The position numbers and the translations under genes are program-made. A stretch of 64,000 nucleotides of DNA from Algisphaera sp039180025 (GTDB taxonomy: Bacteria > Planctomycetota > Phycisphaerae > Phycisphaerales > Phycisphaeraceae), in contig JBCDDZ010000004.1 of the NCBI GenBank assembly GCA_039180025.1, forward strand, positions 1-64,000, written 5' to 3'. This document shows positions 1-9,200 of this stretch, one piece after another (position 1 is the first letter of the stretch; each line of letters starts with the position of its first letter). The notes below the pieces were generated by a model, which was given only the letters and a program-made list of their open reading frames with translations, was not told where the DNA came from and made no database searches.

Positions 1-896
1 CGAACATAACCCCGGAAGTGGCCCCGGAAACCGCTGTAGAGACCTCTTCGCCGCAAAAACGGCAGGCCACACCGCGGCCGTTGGCGGAGTTCACCCTGCT
101 CGAGTCCCTGGGCCGCGGCCGTTGGCGTGTCGCCGTCCGGGCCGACGGCCCCACCGACCCGCCGTCTCTGCTGGCCCGCGTCGGCCAGACCCCGCTGCCG
201 CCGTACCTCCGCAAAGCCCGCCGCGCCCGTGACCAGCCAGAGTTTCGCGGCGACGATCAGACCCGTTACAACACCGTGTTCGCGCAGCCCGCCGCCGAGC
301 CGGCCGCCCCCGGACCTGATCCGCTTCAGGCTGCAACGGCCGGGTCGGTCGCGGCGCCGACCGCCGGCCTGCACTTCACCCCGCCCCTGCTCCGTGCACT
401 CGATCGGGCCGGCGTCCGCCGCGCCGCAGTCACGCTCCAGGTGGGGCTCGGCACGTTCCTGCCGGTGCAGACCGAAACCCTCGAAGCCCACCCTATCCAT
501 CGCGAGTGGACCCATACGCCCCCCGAAACCCTCGCGGCCCTGCGGCAGGCCCGTCTCGATCACGGCCGGATTCTGGCGGTCGGCACCACCACCGTCCGCA
601 CGCTGGAAAGCCTGCCGCCTCACGTCACCCCGTCCGTGCAGGACACGCCAGCAGACTTGGGATATACCGGCGACACCGGCCTGTTCATCACCCCCGACGC
701 CGTCGCCGAGGGCCGGTTCGCTTTCCGTTTCACCGATCGCCTGCTCACCAATTTTCATCTGCCCCGCTCGACGCTTCTCGCCCTCGTCGCGGCGCTGCCG
801 GGCGTCGGCGTCGACCGCCTGCTCGACACCTACCGCCAAGCGATCGAGCGCGGCTACCGCTTCTACTCGTTCGGCGACGCGATGCTCATTGTCTAG
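1..896 (+). CDS. queA: S-adenosylmethionine:tRNA ribosyltransferase-isomerase, 5'-truncated by window edge
   Basis: QueA transfers and isomerises the ribosyl moiety of SAM onto 7-aminomethyl-7-deazaguanine in tRNA, the epoxyqueuosine step of queuosine synthesis. The family signatures are present in order: PLPPYLR, RYNTVFA, GSVAAPTAGLHFTPPLL, VGLGTFLPV, VGTTTVRTLES, TNFHLPRSTLL and, at the C-terminus, FYSFGDAMLIV. The reading frame is open to the first base of the window (codons begin at position 3), and about 50 residues of the usual 340-350 are missing, so the gene starts upstream. The internal GTG at 18 is not a convincing start. It converges with gpsA on the other strand. Confidence 0.95.
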   Translation, partial: NITPEVAPETAVETSSPQKRQATPRPLAEFTLLESLGRGRWRVAVRADGPTDPPSLLARVGQTPLPPYLRKARRARDQPEFRGDDQTRYNTVFAQPAAEPAAPGPDPLQAATAGSVAAPTAGLHFTPPLLRALDRAGVRRAAVTLQVGLGTFLPVQTETLEAHPIHREWTHTPPETLAALRQARLDHGRILAVGTTTVRTLESLPPHVTPSVQDTPADLGYTGDTGLFITPDAVAEGRFAFRFTDRLLTNFHLPRSTLLALVAALPGVGVDRLLDTYRQAIERGYRFYSFGDAMLIV

Positions 897-1028
897 CGCA
901 TCCCAACTCCGGGTGCAGCGTTTACCGCGACCAAGCCCACAGATGATCTAAGATCATTTATGGGATTACGTTCGGCAGCACGCTCCAGGTGGAGTTGACG
1001 TGCGCTAAACCAGCCCAATCAAACTGAT

Positions 1029-2060
1029 TCAGCCGACCCGTTCGGTTTTGGGCTCCCGCGACATCAGGTTGCTGATCGCATCCAGGGGGTCCAGGTTCTC
1101 GAAAAGCACCTGGTTGACCGCCTGCGTGATCGGCATCTCAACCCCGTGCTGCTGGGCGAGTTTGACCACCGCCTGGGTCGTCGGGATCCCTTCGACGACG
1201 CCGGGGATTTGTTCGAGCACCGCGTCGAGCTTTTGGCCTTTGCCGAGCATCTCACCCGCGGTCCGGTTTCGGCCGGTGGGCGAAAAGCAGGTCGTCGCCA
1301 GGTCACCCACCCCCGTGAGCCCGAAAAAGGTTTCCGGCGTCGCGCCCATGGCGTTGCCGAGCCGGGCGATCTCGGCCAAGCCCCGCGCCAGCAGCGCGGA
1401 CTTGGCGTTGTTGCCGGCGCTCAGACCGTCGAGGATCCCCGCCGCCAACGCGATCACGTTTTTGAGCGCTCCCGCGAGTTCGACGCCCAAGAGGTCCGGG
1501 TTGGTGTAGACCCGGAACCACTGGGTGGTAAACGTCGCCTGGATGGTCTCGGCCAGTTCGGCGTCGCTCGACGCCGCCGCCACGGTCGCGGGGAGACATT
1601 TGGCCAGTTCGTCCGCCACCGACGGGCCCGATAACGAAGCGTAGCTCCGGGCGGACGCCCGATCATCCGATTCGCCGAGCGTGTCGGCCAAGACCTGGGT
1701 GGGCCTCAAGATCGTGTCTTTCTCGATGCCTTTGGCCACGGACACCATGGGGACGCCGGCGGGGGCGTAGGGCTTGAGCCGTTCCCACACCGGTCGCATG
1801 TACTGGGTCGGGATCGCGGACACGATCAAGTCCGCCCCGCGGAACGCGACCGCCGGGTCCGCCGTCAGCCGGATCGCGTCGGGCAAGCGGACCCCGGCCA
1901 AATACCTGCGATTTTCCCTAAGCTGGATCATCTCGGCCACGTTCTCGGGCGTCGGCCCCCAGACCGTCACCCCCACCCCCTTGGATTCGAGCAGCAGGGC
2001 CAGCACGGTGGCCATCGCGCCGTCGCCGACGAAGCTTACATGTTGTGCGGCATCAGGCAT
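1029..2060 (-). CDS. gpsA: Glycerol-3-phosphate dehydrogenase [NAD(P)+]
   Basis: This cytoplasmic enzyme reduces dihydroxyacetone phosphate to sn-glycerol-3-phosphate, the backbone of phospholipids. The 343-residue length is normal. The N-terminal Rossmann motif reads FVGDGAMATVLA, a slightly altered form of the usual GAGSWGTALA. Further family motifs are SVAKGIE, LSGPSVADEL, the catalytic-lysine segment LAGALKNVIALAAGI and LTGVGDLATTCFSPTGRNR. The start is ATG at 2060; no strong Shine-Dalgarno is visible. It appears to be transcribed alone and points towards the end of queA. Confidence 0.95.
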   Translation of the reverse strand: MPDAAQHVSFVGDGAMATVLALLLESKGVGVTVWGPTPENVAEMIQLRENRRYLAGVRLPDAIRLTADPAVAFRGADLIVSAIPTQYMRPVWERLKPYAPAGVPMVSVAKGIEKDTILRPTQVLADTLGESDDRASARSYASLSGPSVADELAKCLPATVAAASSDAELAETIQATFTTQWFRVYTNPDLLGVELAGALKNVIALAAGILDGLSAGNNAKSALLARGLAEIARLGNAMGATPETFFGLTGVGDLATTCFSPTGRNRTAGEMLGKGQKLDAVLEQIPGVVEGIPTTQAVVKLAQQHGVEMPITQAVNQVLFENLDPLDAISNLMSREPKTERVG

Positions 2061-2337
2061 GATTTAGGAGACTCGGGGAGGCTAAAGGCGGGGCAAGCAT
2101 CACGGGCCTAGGATAGCGGTTTTGTTCTCCGTGAACCCGGCCCCGCGGGCCCGGCCCAGGCAGGTTGATCGCACAGCCCGCCGATGGTCGAAAAGAGATG
2201 CGGTCGGGCGGGCAATCTATTAGGATGTCCGCCTCATTCAGGGCCCGGCAACGGCCGACCCCTCCGCCGACTCAGAACCCCGCCCCCGGAGCCGATCGCT
2301 GCCCCGCGGGCCCACACCCCCCGAGGAGCCGATCACG

Positions 2338-3774
2338 GTGAGGCAGTTCAAACTCAACAACCAAACGTTACGCCGATGGTGCCTGGTGACTCTGCTGCTG
2401 GGCAGCACGGGCCTGGTCGGCTGCGAAGCCGACGGCTTTCTCGACCCCACGCTCGTGGGGCGGTGGGAGCGTACCCCCGTGACCATGCCGATCCTCGAAG
2501 AACTCGAGTTGGGTAATTCGCTGAGCGATTCCTCGATCGCGATCACCCCTGTCCGGCCCGATGACCTGGTGCCGGACGCCCAGGAGTACGTGATCGGCCC
2601 GGGCGACTTCATCACCATCTCCATCTTCGAGCTGATTACCGTAGGGTCCACGTCGGTCGAAAACCGCGAGATCGATTCCACCGGGCACATCCGTTTGCCG
2701 ATCGTGGGCAAAGTCAAAGCCTCGGGCTTCAGCCCCAGCCAGCTTGAAGAAGAGATCATCGACATCCTGGCGCAGAAGGGCATCATGCAGGATGCCACCG
2801 TCAGCATCGTCGTTCAGCAATCCCGCCAGAACCTGTACACCATCATCGGGGCCCCCGAAGAAGGCAGCACCCGGTTCGGCCCGTACCTGATCCCCCAACC
2901 CGAGTTCCGCTTGCTCCAGGCCATCGCCCAGGCCGGCGGGGTGAGCAACCGGATCAAGCGCATCCTGATTTTCCGCCAGGCCGCCCTGACTTCGGAAGCC
3001 GCCGGCGAAACCCCGTCCAGCCGCGCCGAAGAGCCGGTCCCCCCCGCCCCTGCGGACGCCGGCGACCTGATCGAAGAACTCCTGGACGACGGCCAGGCAC
3101 CCGCCGACCTCAACGAAGGCGTGACCCCCGAAGACCGTCCCGCCCCGCCCTCGGGCGTTGAAGCCGGCCTCGAAGGGAGTGGCAGCTCCCCCCGCTGGGT
3201 CTACGTCGATGGCAAATTCGTAAGGGTCGAAGGCTCGCAGGACCCCTCCGTCGCCGGCGTAGGACAAGTCAGCAGCGATGCCCTGGGCGGTATCATCGCC
3301 CAGCGCATCATCGAAGTGCCCTACGACCAGCTCATCAACGGCGACATGCGTTACAACGTCATTATCCGGGCAGGGGATATCATCCGCATCCCCAATCAGT
3401 CCGCCGGATTCGTCTATATCATGGGGCAAACCAACCGCCCGGGGGCCTACACCGTCCCGGGCGAGCAGGACCTGACCCTTAAGCAGTTGATCGCCTCGTC
3501 CGGCGGCCTCTCCGGGCTTGCTTGGCCGACCCGTACCGACCTGACCCGACGCATCGCCAATAATCAGGAAGTTACGCTTCGGCTCGACCTAGCCGCGATT
3601 TTCAACGGCACAGAGCCGGACATCTTCCTGAAGCCCGACGACCTGATCAACATCGGTTCCTCCGGCGTCGCCACCCCGCTCGCGGTCATCCGCAACGGGT
3701 TCCGGTTCACCTACGGCTTCGGCTTCGTCCTGGACCAGAACTTCGGCCCGGACGTTTTCGGCGACTCCGACTAA
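2338..3774 (+). CDS. Polysaccharide export outer-membrane lipoprotein (Wza/SLBB family)
   Basis: This is a Wza-type protein expected to form the outer-membrane channel for exopolysaccharide. The 478-residue product starts at GTG 2338 after a GAGGAG about 11 bases upstream. It carries a lipoprotein signal whose lipobox LVGC places the lipidated cysteine at residue 29. A polysaccharide-export domain follows (EYVIGPGDFITISIFE, then STGHIRLPIVGKV), and SLBB-type segments lie near residues 165-200 and 360-440 (VYIMGQTNRPGAYTV). Between them is a low-complexity acidic and proline-rich stretch of about 90 residues, longer than in Wza itself. It begins the exosortase/exopolysaccharide block, and a terminator follows at once, so it is probably monocistronic. 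Confidence 0.9.
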   Translation: MRQFKLNNQTLRRWCLVTLLLGSTGLVGCEADGFLDPTLVGRWERTPVTMPILEELELGNSLSDSSIAITPVRPDDLVPDAQEYVIGPGDFITISIFELITVGSTSVENREIDSTGHIRLPIVGKVKASGFSPSQLEEEIIDILAQKGIMQDATVSIVVQQSRQNLYTIIGAPEEGSTRFGPYLIPQPEFRLLQAIAQAGGVSNRIKRILIFRQAALTSEAAGETPSSRAEEPVPPAPADAGDLIEELLDDGQAPADLNEGVTPEDRPAPPSGVEAGLEGSGSSPRWVYVDGKFVRVEGSQDPSVAGVGQVSSDALGGIIAQRIIEVPYDQLINGDMRYNVIIRAGDIIRIPNQSAGFVYIMGQTNRPGAYTVPGEQDLTLKQLIASSGGLSGLAWPTRTDLTRRIANNQEVTLRLDLAAIFNGTEPDIFLKPDDLINIGSSGVATPLAVIRNGFRFTYGFGFVLDQNFGPDVFGDSD

Positions 3775-3794
3775 TCCCCTTCCCGTCTTTTACC

Positions 3795-3827
3795 CGCCGC
3801 CCGTCCGACCCGCCGGGCGGCGTTTTT
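3795..3827 (+). terminator. Rho-independent terminator after the export lipoprotein gene
   Basis: A perfect 9-bp GC stem (CGCCGCCCG at 3795-3803 with CGGGCGGCG at 3814-3822), a 10-base loop and a run of five T follow the stop codon by about 20 bases. The exosortase gene downstream must therefore have its own promoter within 3830-4060, where I see only a TTGACG at 3991 without a good -10 partner. Confidence 0.8.
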
Positions 3828-4063
3828 GCCCGGACCGCCACGCCACCGCCCCTCGATGTCCGTCGATATTCAATTCTTCCGCTACGTTTCTTCAGAAGCC
3901 CCGGATAACCTGAAATCTTCTCGAACCCCCCGGCGGGTCGGGTCGTAACGACTATTCGACCGATCGATCCGCTCTTTTTGCTGTTTTTATTTGACGACTG
4001 CGTGCGGTCGGCCACCCTTTTTCCTGGCGACCGCTTCATAGGAGGAGGGCCAACATTTTTCGG

Positions 4064-6109
4064 TTGGCCCGCAGTATGACCAGCACCCCGATGACCAATT
4101 TGGCCGGCCCGCCCCGGCCTCAGCCACTGATTACCCCCAGGACCTGGTTCTGGATCGGGGTCTGCGCCGCGCTATTCATCTGGATGCATTGGCTGTTTCT
4201 CTACAGCACCTATCTATTTAGCAAAGACCCCGATTGGTCCCACGTCATCATCGTCCCGCTGATCTCGATCTATTACATCGTTCAGCACAAGGAACGGCTC
4301 GCCCAGGCCCCCAAACGCCTGTGCTGGTGGGCCCTGCCGCTGGTGTTTTTCGGACTCTACGCCTACATCTGGGGGGTCTATCCGGGCCGAAACGACATGC
4401 TGCGTGGCTACAGCATGGTGATTACCGTGTTCGCTACGGTCTTGTTTCTGCTGGGCCCCGCCGCGATGCGGGTTCTCTGGTTTCCGGTGGCGTATCTCGT
4501 GTTCGCGGTGAAAGTGTCTGACGCCATCTGGAGCCGCGTCGCTGAAAAACTTCAGGACATCGCTGCGGCCGGCGCCACGTTTATGCTCCAGATCTTTGCC
4601 GAGTTTATGGACTTCGATATCCAGGCCACGGGCAACACCATCGTGATGAGTTTCATGAAGGAGGGCCGGTGGATCGACTACCCCATGAACGTCGCCGAGG
4701 CGTGTGCCGGGCTCCGGATGCTGATGGCGTTCATCGCCCTGGGGGTTGCGCTTGCTTTTCTCTTTGACCGAGCGTGGTGGCAGCGTTTGATCATGATCAG
4801 CCTGACCGTGCCGATCGCTCTGGCGGTTAACATCGGCCGGGTCACCGCCCTGGGCCTGATCGCCACCGTAAACACTGAATACGCGGTGGGTGACTTCCAC
4901 CTCTTTGTGGGCATGCTCATGCTCATCCCCGCGGCGGGGCTGTTCCTGCTGGTCGGGTGGATTCTCGATAAAATTGTGATCCAAGAGGAACCGGAAGGAA
5001 ACGACTCCCGCAGCGACCTCAAGGCCCCCGCTCCGCCCGCTCCGATCGGCCTCCGCCGTATCCTGCTCGGGCTGGCCTTGGGGGCGGGCCTGTCGCTCTG
5101 TAGCGCGGTGACTTATGCGATGCTCTTCAACAGCGTCGCCGGCAAATCGCTCGTGGACAGCCTTACCCCCACCGTTTCCGCTGTCCTTTTTGTGGTGGGG
5201 TTACTTGCCTTGGGTTTACTTTTCTGGGTCGCCCGCCGGGCTTCCCTGGGTGGAACGAAGAAACGCGTCACCGCCTCGCCGATTTATGGCGCGGCACTGA
5301 TCGCGGGCGTCCTGGCCGTCGCCGCCGCCGGCCAGCACTCGGTTCTGTCCTGGCAGAAAATCGTCCTGCACAAAGACGAAGTCCCGCTTCGCCATCTGTT
5401 CACGGCCATCCCCCTGGACAAAGGCCCCTACAACTTCATTAAAGACGATACCCTCGCCCCCGAGATCGTCGATGAGTTGGGTACGGAGTACTACCTTAGC
5501 CGCTGGTACACCGACTCTCGGCTTCCCAAAAACAGCCCCGGCTCCCAGATCCGGCTTCACGTCGCTTACTACACCGGGCTCGTGGATACCGTCCCTCATG
5601 TGCCCGATCGCTGCTTTGTGGTCAGCGGCGTCGAACACAAGGGCCTCCATACCGAATTTGTTCGTCTCGATCCCGAACACGTTACCCCCCGTGACCAGGG
5701 CACCGGGTTCCAGGCCGACGCAGAACTCCGCCCCCCCGGCTCCGACCCCTTCGGCCCCGGCACCACGGTCACCCTCCCGAGCCGCGACATCGAGACCGTC
5801 CGCTTTACCTACGGCCCCAATGCCCGCACCGATATCGATCAGCACGTGCTTTATTTCTTTGCCGCCAACGGCAAGTTCCTCGCCTCACCCAACGATGTCC
5901 GCCTCCACGGCTTCGATATCCGCGACCGCCACAGCTATTACTGCAAGATCGAAGTCCAGGTCCTCGGAGAAACCGACCCCGATCGCGTGACCGAACTCGT
6001 CACCGATTTGCTCGACGTGATGCTCCCCGAGATCCTCGCCTGCCTCCCGGATTGGGAACAGGTCAAAGCCGGGGAGTGGCCCGAAAATACCGACCTCGAT
6101 CAGCCATAA
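4064..6109 (+). CDS. Exosortase with C-terminal EpsI domain (exosortase-EpsI fusion)
   Basis: Exosortases are inner-membrane cysteine transpeptidases that cleave PEP-CTERM proteins after export. The N-terminal two thirds has many membrane segments and the catalytic triad: Cys214 in AEACAGLR, Arg259 in NIGRVTALG and His279 in GDFHLFVG. After a second set of membrane helices (about 330-430), the C-terminal 230 residues form an EpsI-like (DUF3485) domain with HVPDRCFVVSGVE and a conserved KIEVQV segment. EpsI is often encoded separately, so this is a fusion. The start is uncertain: TTG 4064 lies 14 bases after GGAGGAGGG, while in-frame ATGs occur at 4076 and 4088. Likely substrates are encoded at 55326 and, formerly, 56368. 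Confidence 0.92.
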   Translation: MARSMTSTPMTNLAGPPRPQPLITPRTWFWIGVCAALFIWMHWLFLYSTYLFSKDPDWSHVIIVPLISIYYIVQHKERLAQAPKRLCWWALPLVFFGLYAYIWGVYPGRNDMLRGYSMVITVFATVLFLLGPAAMRVLWFPVAYLVFAVKVSDAIWSRVAEKLQDIAAAGATFMLQIFAEFMDFDIQATGNTIVMSFMKEGRWIDYPMNVAEACAGLRMLMAFIALGVALAFLFDRAWWQRLIMISLTVPIALAVNIGRVTALGLIATVNTEYAVGDFHLFVGMLMLIPAAGLFLLVGWILDKIVIQEEPEGNDSRSDLKAPAPPAPIGLRRILLGLALGAGLSLCSAVTYAMLFNSVAGKSLVDSLTPTVSAVLFVVGLLALGLLFWVARRASLGGTKKRVTASPIYGAALIAGVLAVAAAGQHSVLSWQKIVLHKDEVPLRHLFTAIPLDKGPYNFIKDDTLAPEIVDELGTEYYLSRWYTDSRLPKNSPGSQIRLHVAYYTGLVDTVPHVPDRCFVVSGVEHKGLHTEFVRLDPEHVTPRDQGTGFQADAELRPPGSDPFGPGTTVTLPSRDIETVRFTYGPNARTDIDQHVLYFFAANGKFLASPNDVRLHGFDIRDRHSYYCKIEVQVLGETDPDRVTELVTDLLDVMLPEILACLPDWEQVKAGEWPENTDLDQP

Positions 6110-6202
6110 TGCCGCGTATCGATCGGTATCGTTTATTTTTATGACCCCCACGCCGCCCCGCGGCAACTCGACTCACCACCTCATCCACGGAGCACGGTTC
6201 TC

Positions 6203-9200
6203 ATGGCCGGCAAAGTCAACACCAAGTTCGTCATCACCCTGACCAGCGTCCTCGCCTTGCTGATTGGTGGCACGGCCATCTTTGTTTACACGGTCGTTCG
6301 CAAGAGTACCAATGAGCTCGTCGCCGAGGGCGACCGGATGTTTTACCTCGCCGAGAACCGCGTGGTCGATCCCCAGGCCGCCAGCCCCGAAGAATTTGCC
6401 CAGGCCCAGGCCGAGCGCGGCCGCGACTACCGGCTCGCCGCCGGGAGCTACGCCCGCGCCTGGAACCGTGACCCCCAAAACGTCGACCTCTTGCTCAAGT
6501 ACATCGACGCCCGCCGGAAAATGACCGTGCGCGATCAATTCGAAGCCAAGAACGTCCTCCAGGATGTCATGGGCCGTTTGCGGCAAGCCACCGAGCTCCG
6601 CCCCGAAGACGACGAGCTCCTCGAACGGTTTTACCAAACCATCTACGGCTGGGCCCGCGAGTTTCAGATCACCAACTTCTACGAAGACCTGTTCCTCTTG
6701 GCCTCAACCCGGCTCGAAAACGACCCCGACAATATCCCGGCCCTCAAATTCCGCGGCATCGCCAAGGGGATACAGCTCTCCGACGACATGGACCGGGCGC
6801 AGCAGCAACTGGCCCGTGAAGACCTCGAACGTGTATTAGCCGTCCGCCCCCAGGACACCGATGTCTTGCACTTCCTCGCCCGTTGGCACCTCTACGACGC
6901 CAACCGCTCTGCCCGTGCCGACCCCGAGTCCCCCGCCGTCGATGAAGGCCGGGACCTCGCCCTGGAATACTCCCAACAAGCGCTGGCCGCCGAGCCCAAC
7001 AACCCTCAGGTCAGCGTTGAGCACCTCACCATCCTGATGGCATTTTCGGACACTTACCGGGTAGCGATCGGCCGCACCCCCGAGGATTCCGACGCCCGTC
7101 AAACGGCCATCGAACGGTTCGATCAGGCGCTGGCCCGGGTTCAGCCTGTCATCGACGGGATCGAGGCCGACCTCCTGCAAAAACCCGAACCCGCCGTCAT
7201 CGTTCAACAGGTCGCGGAACTGCTCCCGAAAATCGAGCGTCAGCAGCGTCTCCTCGAACGCTTACAGAGCGATACCTCTACGCCCGCCGGCCCGGCGAAG
7301 CCGCATGCTCATCTCAAGCGGACCGAAAATTTGCTCCGAACCGCGGCCCAGACCCGCCCGGACATGCTCCTCTACCGCCTGATGCTTGCCAACGTCTTAA
7401 AGCTCCAGTTAAAGCTGGACGACGCCCACGCGATCTACGTCCTGGCCCGAGACTACCCGATCGCCGGCAACTTCGAAGCCTCGCTCCGCGACCGAGTCCT
7501 CCAGCAGCAAGCGGTCTTCGAAGTCGCCAACATCGAGCTGATCCGTGCCGAAAGCGCTCAGGACCCCGCCCGCCGTGAAGAACTCCTCGAGGCCGCCGAC
7601 CGGGCGGTAGACGACCTCGAGAAAGCCAGCGATAAAGACGCCCGCGTCCTCATGCTCCGCGGAAAAATCGCTCTCCTCCGTGGCCAAAGCACTCAGGCGA
7701 TGCTCTATCTCGATCAGGCCAGCGACCTTTATCAAGGCCTGAATATCGAAGCACTGCTCCTATCCGCCCGAGCCCGCCAGGCAGAAAAACAATGGGGCGC
7801 CGCCGCCGCACGGCTGGAACAGGTCTTGCAACTCGCCGGCCAAGGCCGTCAGGAATCCATCAAAACCAATCTCCGCCTTCAGCTCGCCGAGATGCTCATC
7901 CGCAGCCGAAAGCTGCCCGAGGCACGCGAGCAGCTCGACTTCGCGCTGCAGACCGAGCCCGGCAACCGTACCGCCGCCCGCCTGCTCGCACAGTGGTATA
8001 AGACCAACGGCGAAAACCAGAAAGCCATCGACACCCTCGAAGCGATCGGCGACCCCGACGCCCCTGAAATCGCCCGCGCGCTCGCCGAACTCTACGGCCG
8101 AACCGGCGACGAAGGCCGGGAACGCGAACTCCTCGAATCGCAATTTCAGCAGGACCCCGCCAACCTCTCGGTCCTCCAGGCCCTGCTCCCGCTGCTCGAT
8201 GACAATCCGCAGCGGCTCGACCTGATCGACCAGGCCCAGGCCGCCGGCGCCCCGGAAAACACCGTCGCGCTGCTCCGCCTCCAAGTCGCGGGCCGCGACG
8301 CGCAAACCCCCGTCTCCCTCGAAGAACTCATCAACCAGTTCGAGAACAAAGACGCCACCCCCCTGGCCCGCGCCGTAAGCAAGGCCCAGATCTACCTCCG
8401 ATATCAGCAGCTCGACAAAGCCCGGGAGTACTATGATCTTGCCCGGCAGATCGATGCCAACTCCGACGAAGCATTGCTGCTCGGCTTCGAACTCGCCCTC
8501 CGCGAAAACAACTTCGATACCGCGCGTACCCTGGCGAATGAAGCCGGCAAACGCGACCTCGACTTGGCCCAGGGCCACTTCTTCCGCGGCCGACTCGCTG
8601 CGGCAGAAAACAACCTCCGCCAAGCCCTCGCGTCCTACGACCAAGCCCTCAAACTCCGTCCGATTTTCGACGAAGGCTGGCGTCAACTCGGCCAGCTCCA
8701 TGTCCGCGCCGGCGACCTTTCCGCCGCCATCAGCGCCTACCAGACCGCCCTCAATCAGAAACCCGACAACGTCCGTGCGCTCACCGGACTCGCCGCCGCC
8801 TACAACTCCCAAGGGCAGTATGCCCAAGCCCTCGATTCTCTCCGCACCGCGATCAAATACGCTCCCCGCGATCAGACCCTGCGCAACGAATACCTCCGCT
8901 ACGAACTCCGCTACGGCGACCCCAACACCGTCCTGCGTATGCGCCGCGAACTCGCACAGACCCAACCCGAAAACACCCGCAACCGTATCGCCTTAGCGTT
9001 GATGGCTTCCGGCCGCGGCGATAGCGAGCGTGCCCTCGAAATTATCGACCAGACCCAGGAAGACGTGGGCCTGTCCCGCGAGATCGTTGGTGCCCGAGCC
9101 GGCATCCTCAGCAGCGCGGGCCAGCCCGAGGCCGGCGAGAAAACCATCCGCGACTACCTCGAATCGCGTGGCCAGGAAAAGACCGTGCAAGACCTTATGC

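Noticed and set aside
2368..3429. 353-codon open frame opposite the export lipoprotein gene
   Set aside because: Antisense shadow of a recognisable gene in high-GC DNA; no family motif or ribosome-binding site.
7760..8965. 401-codon open frame opposite the TPR gene
   Set aside because: It mirrors the repeat periodicity of the TPR gene and has low-complexity Gly/Val/Glu composition typical of shadows.
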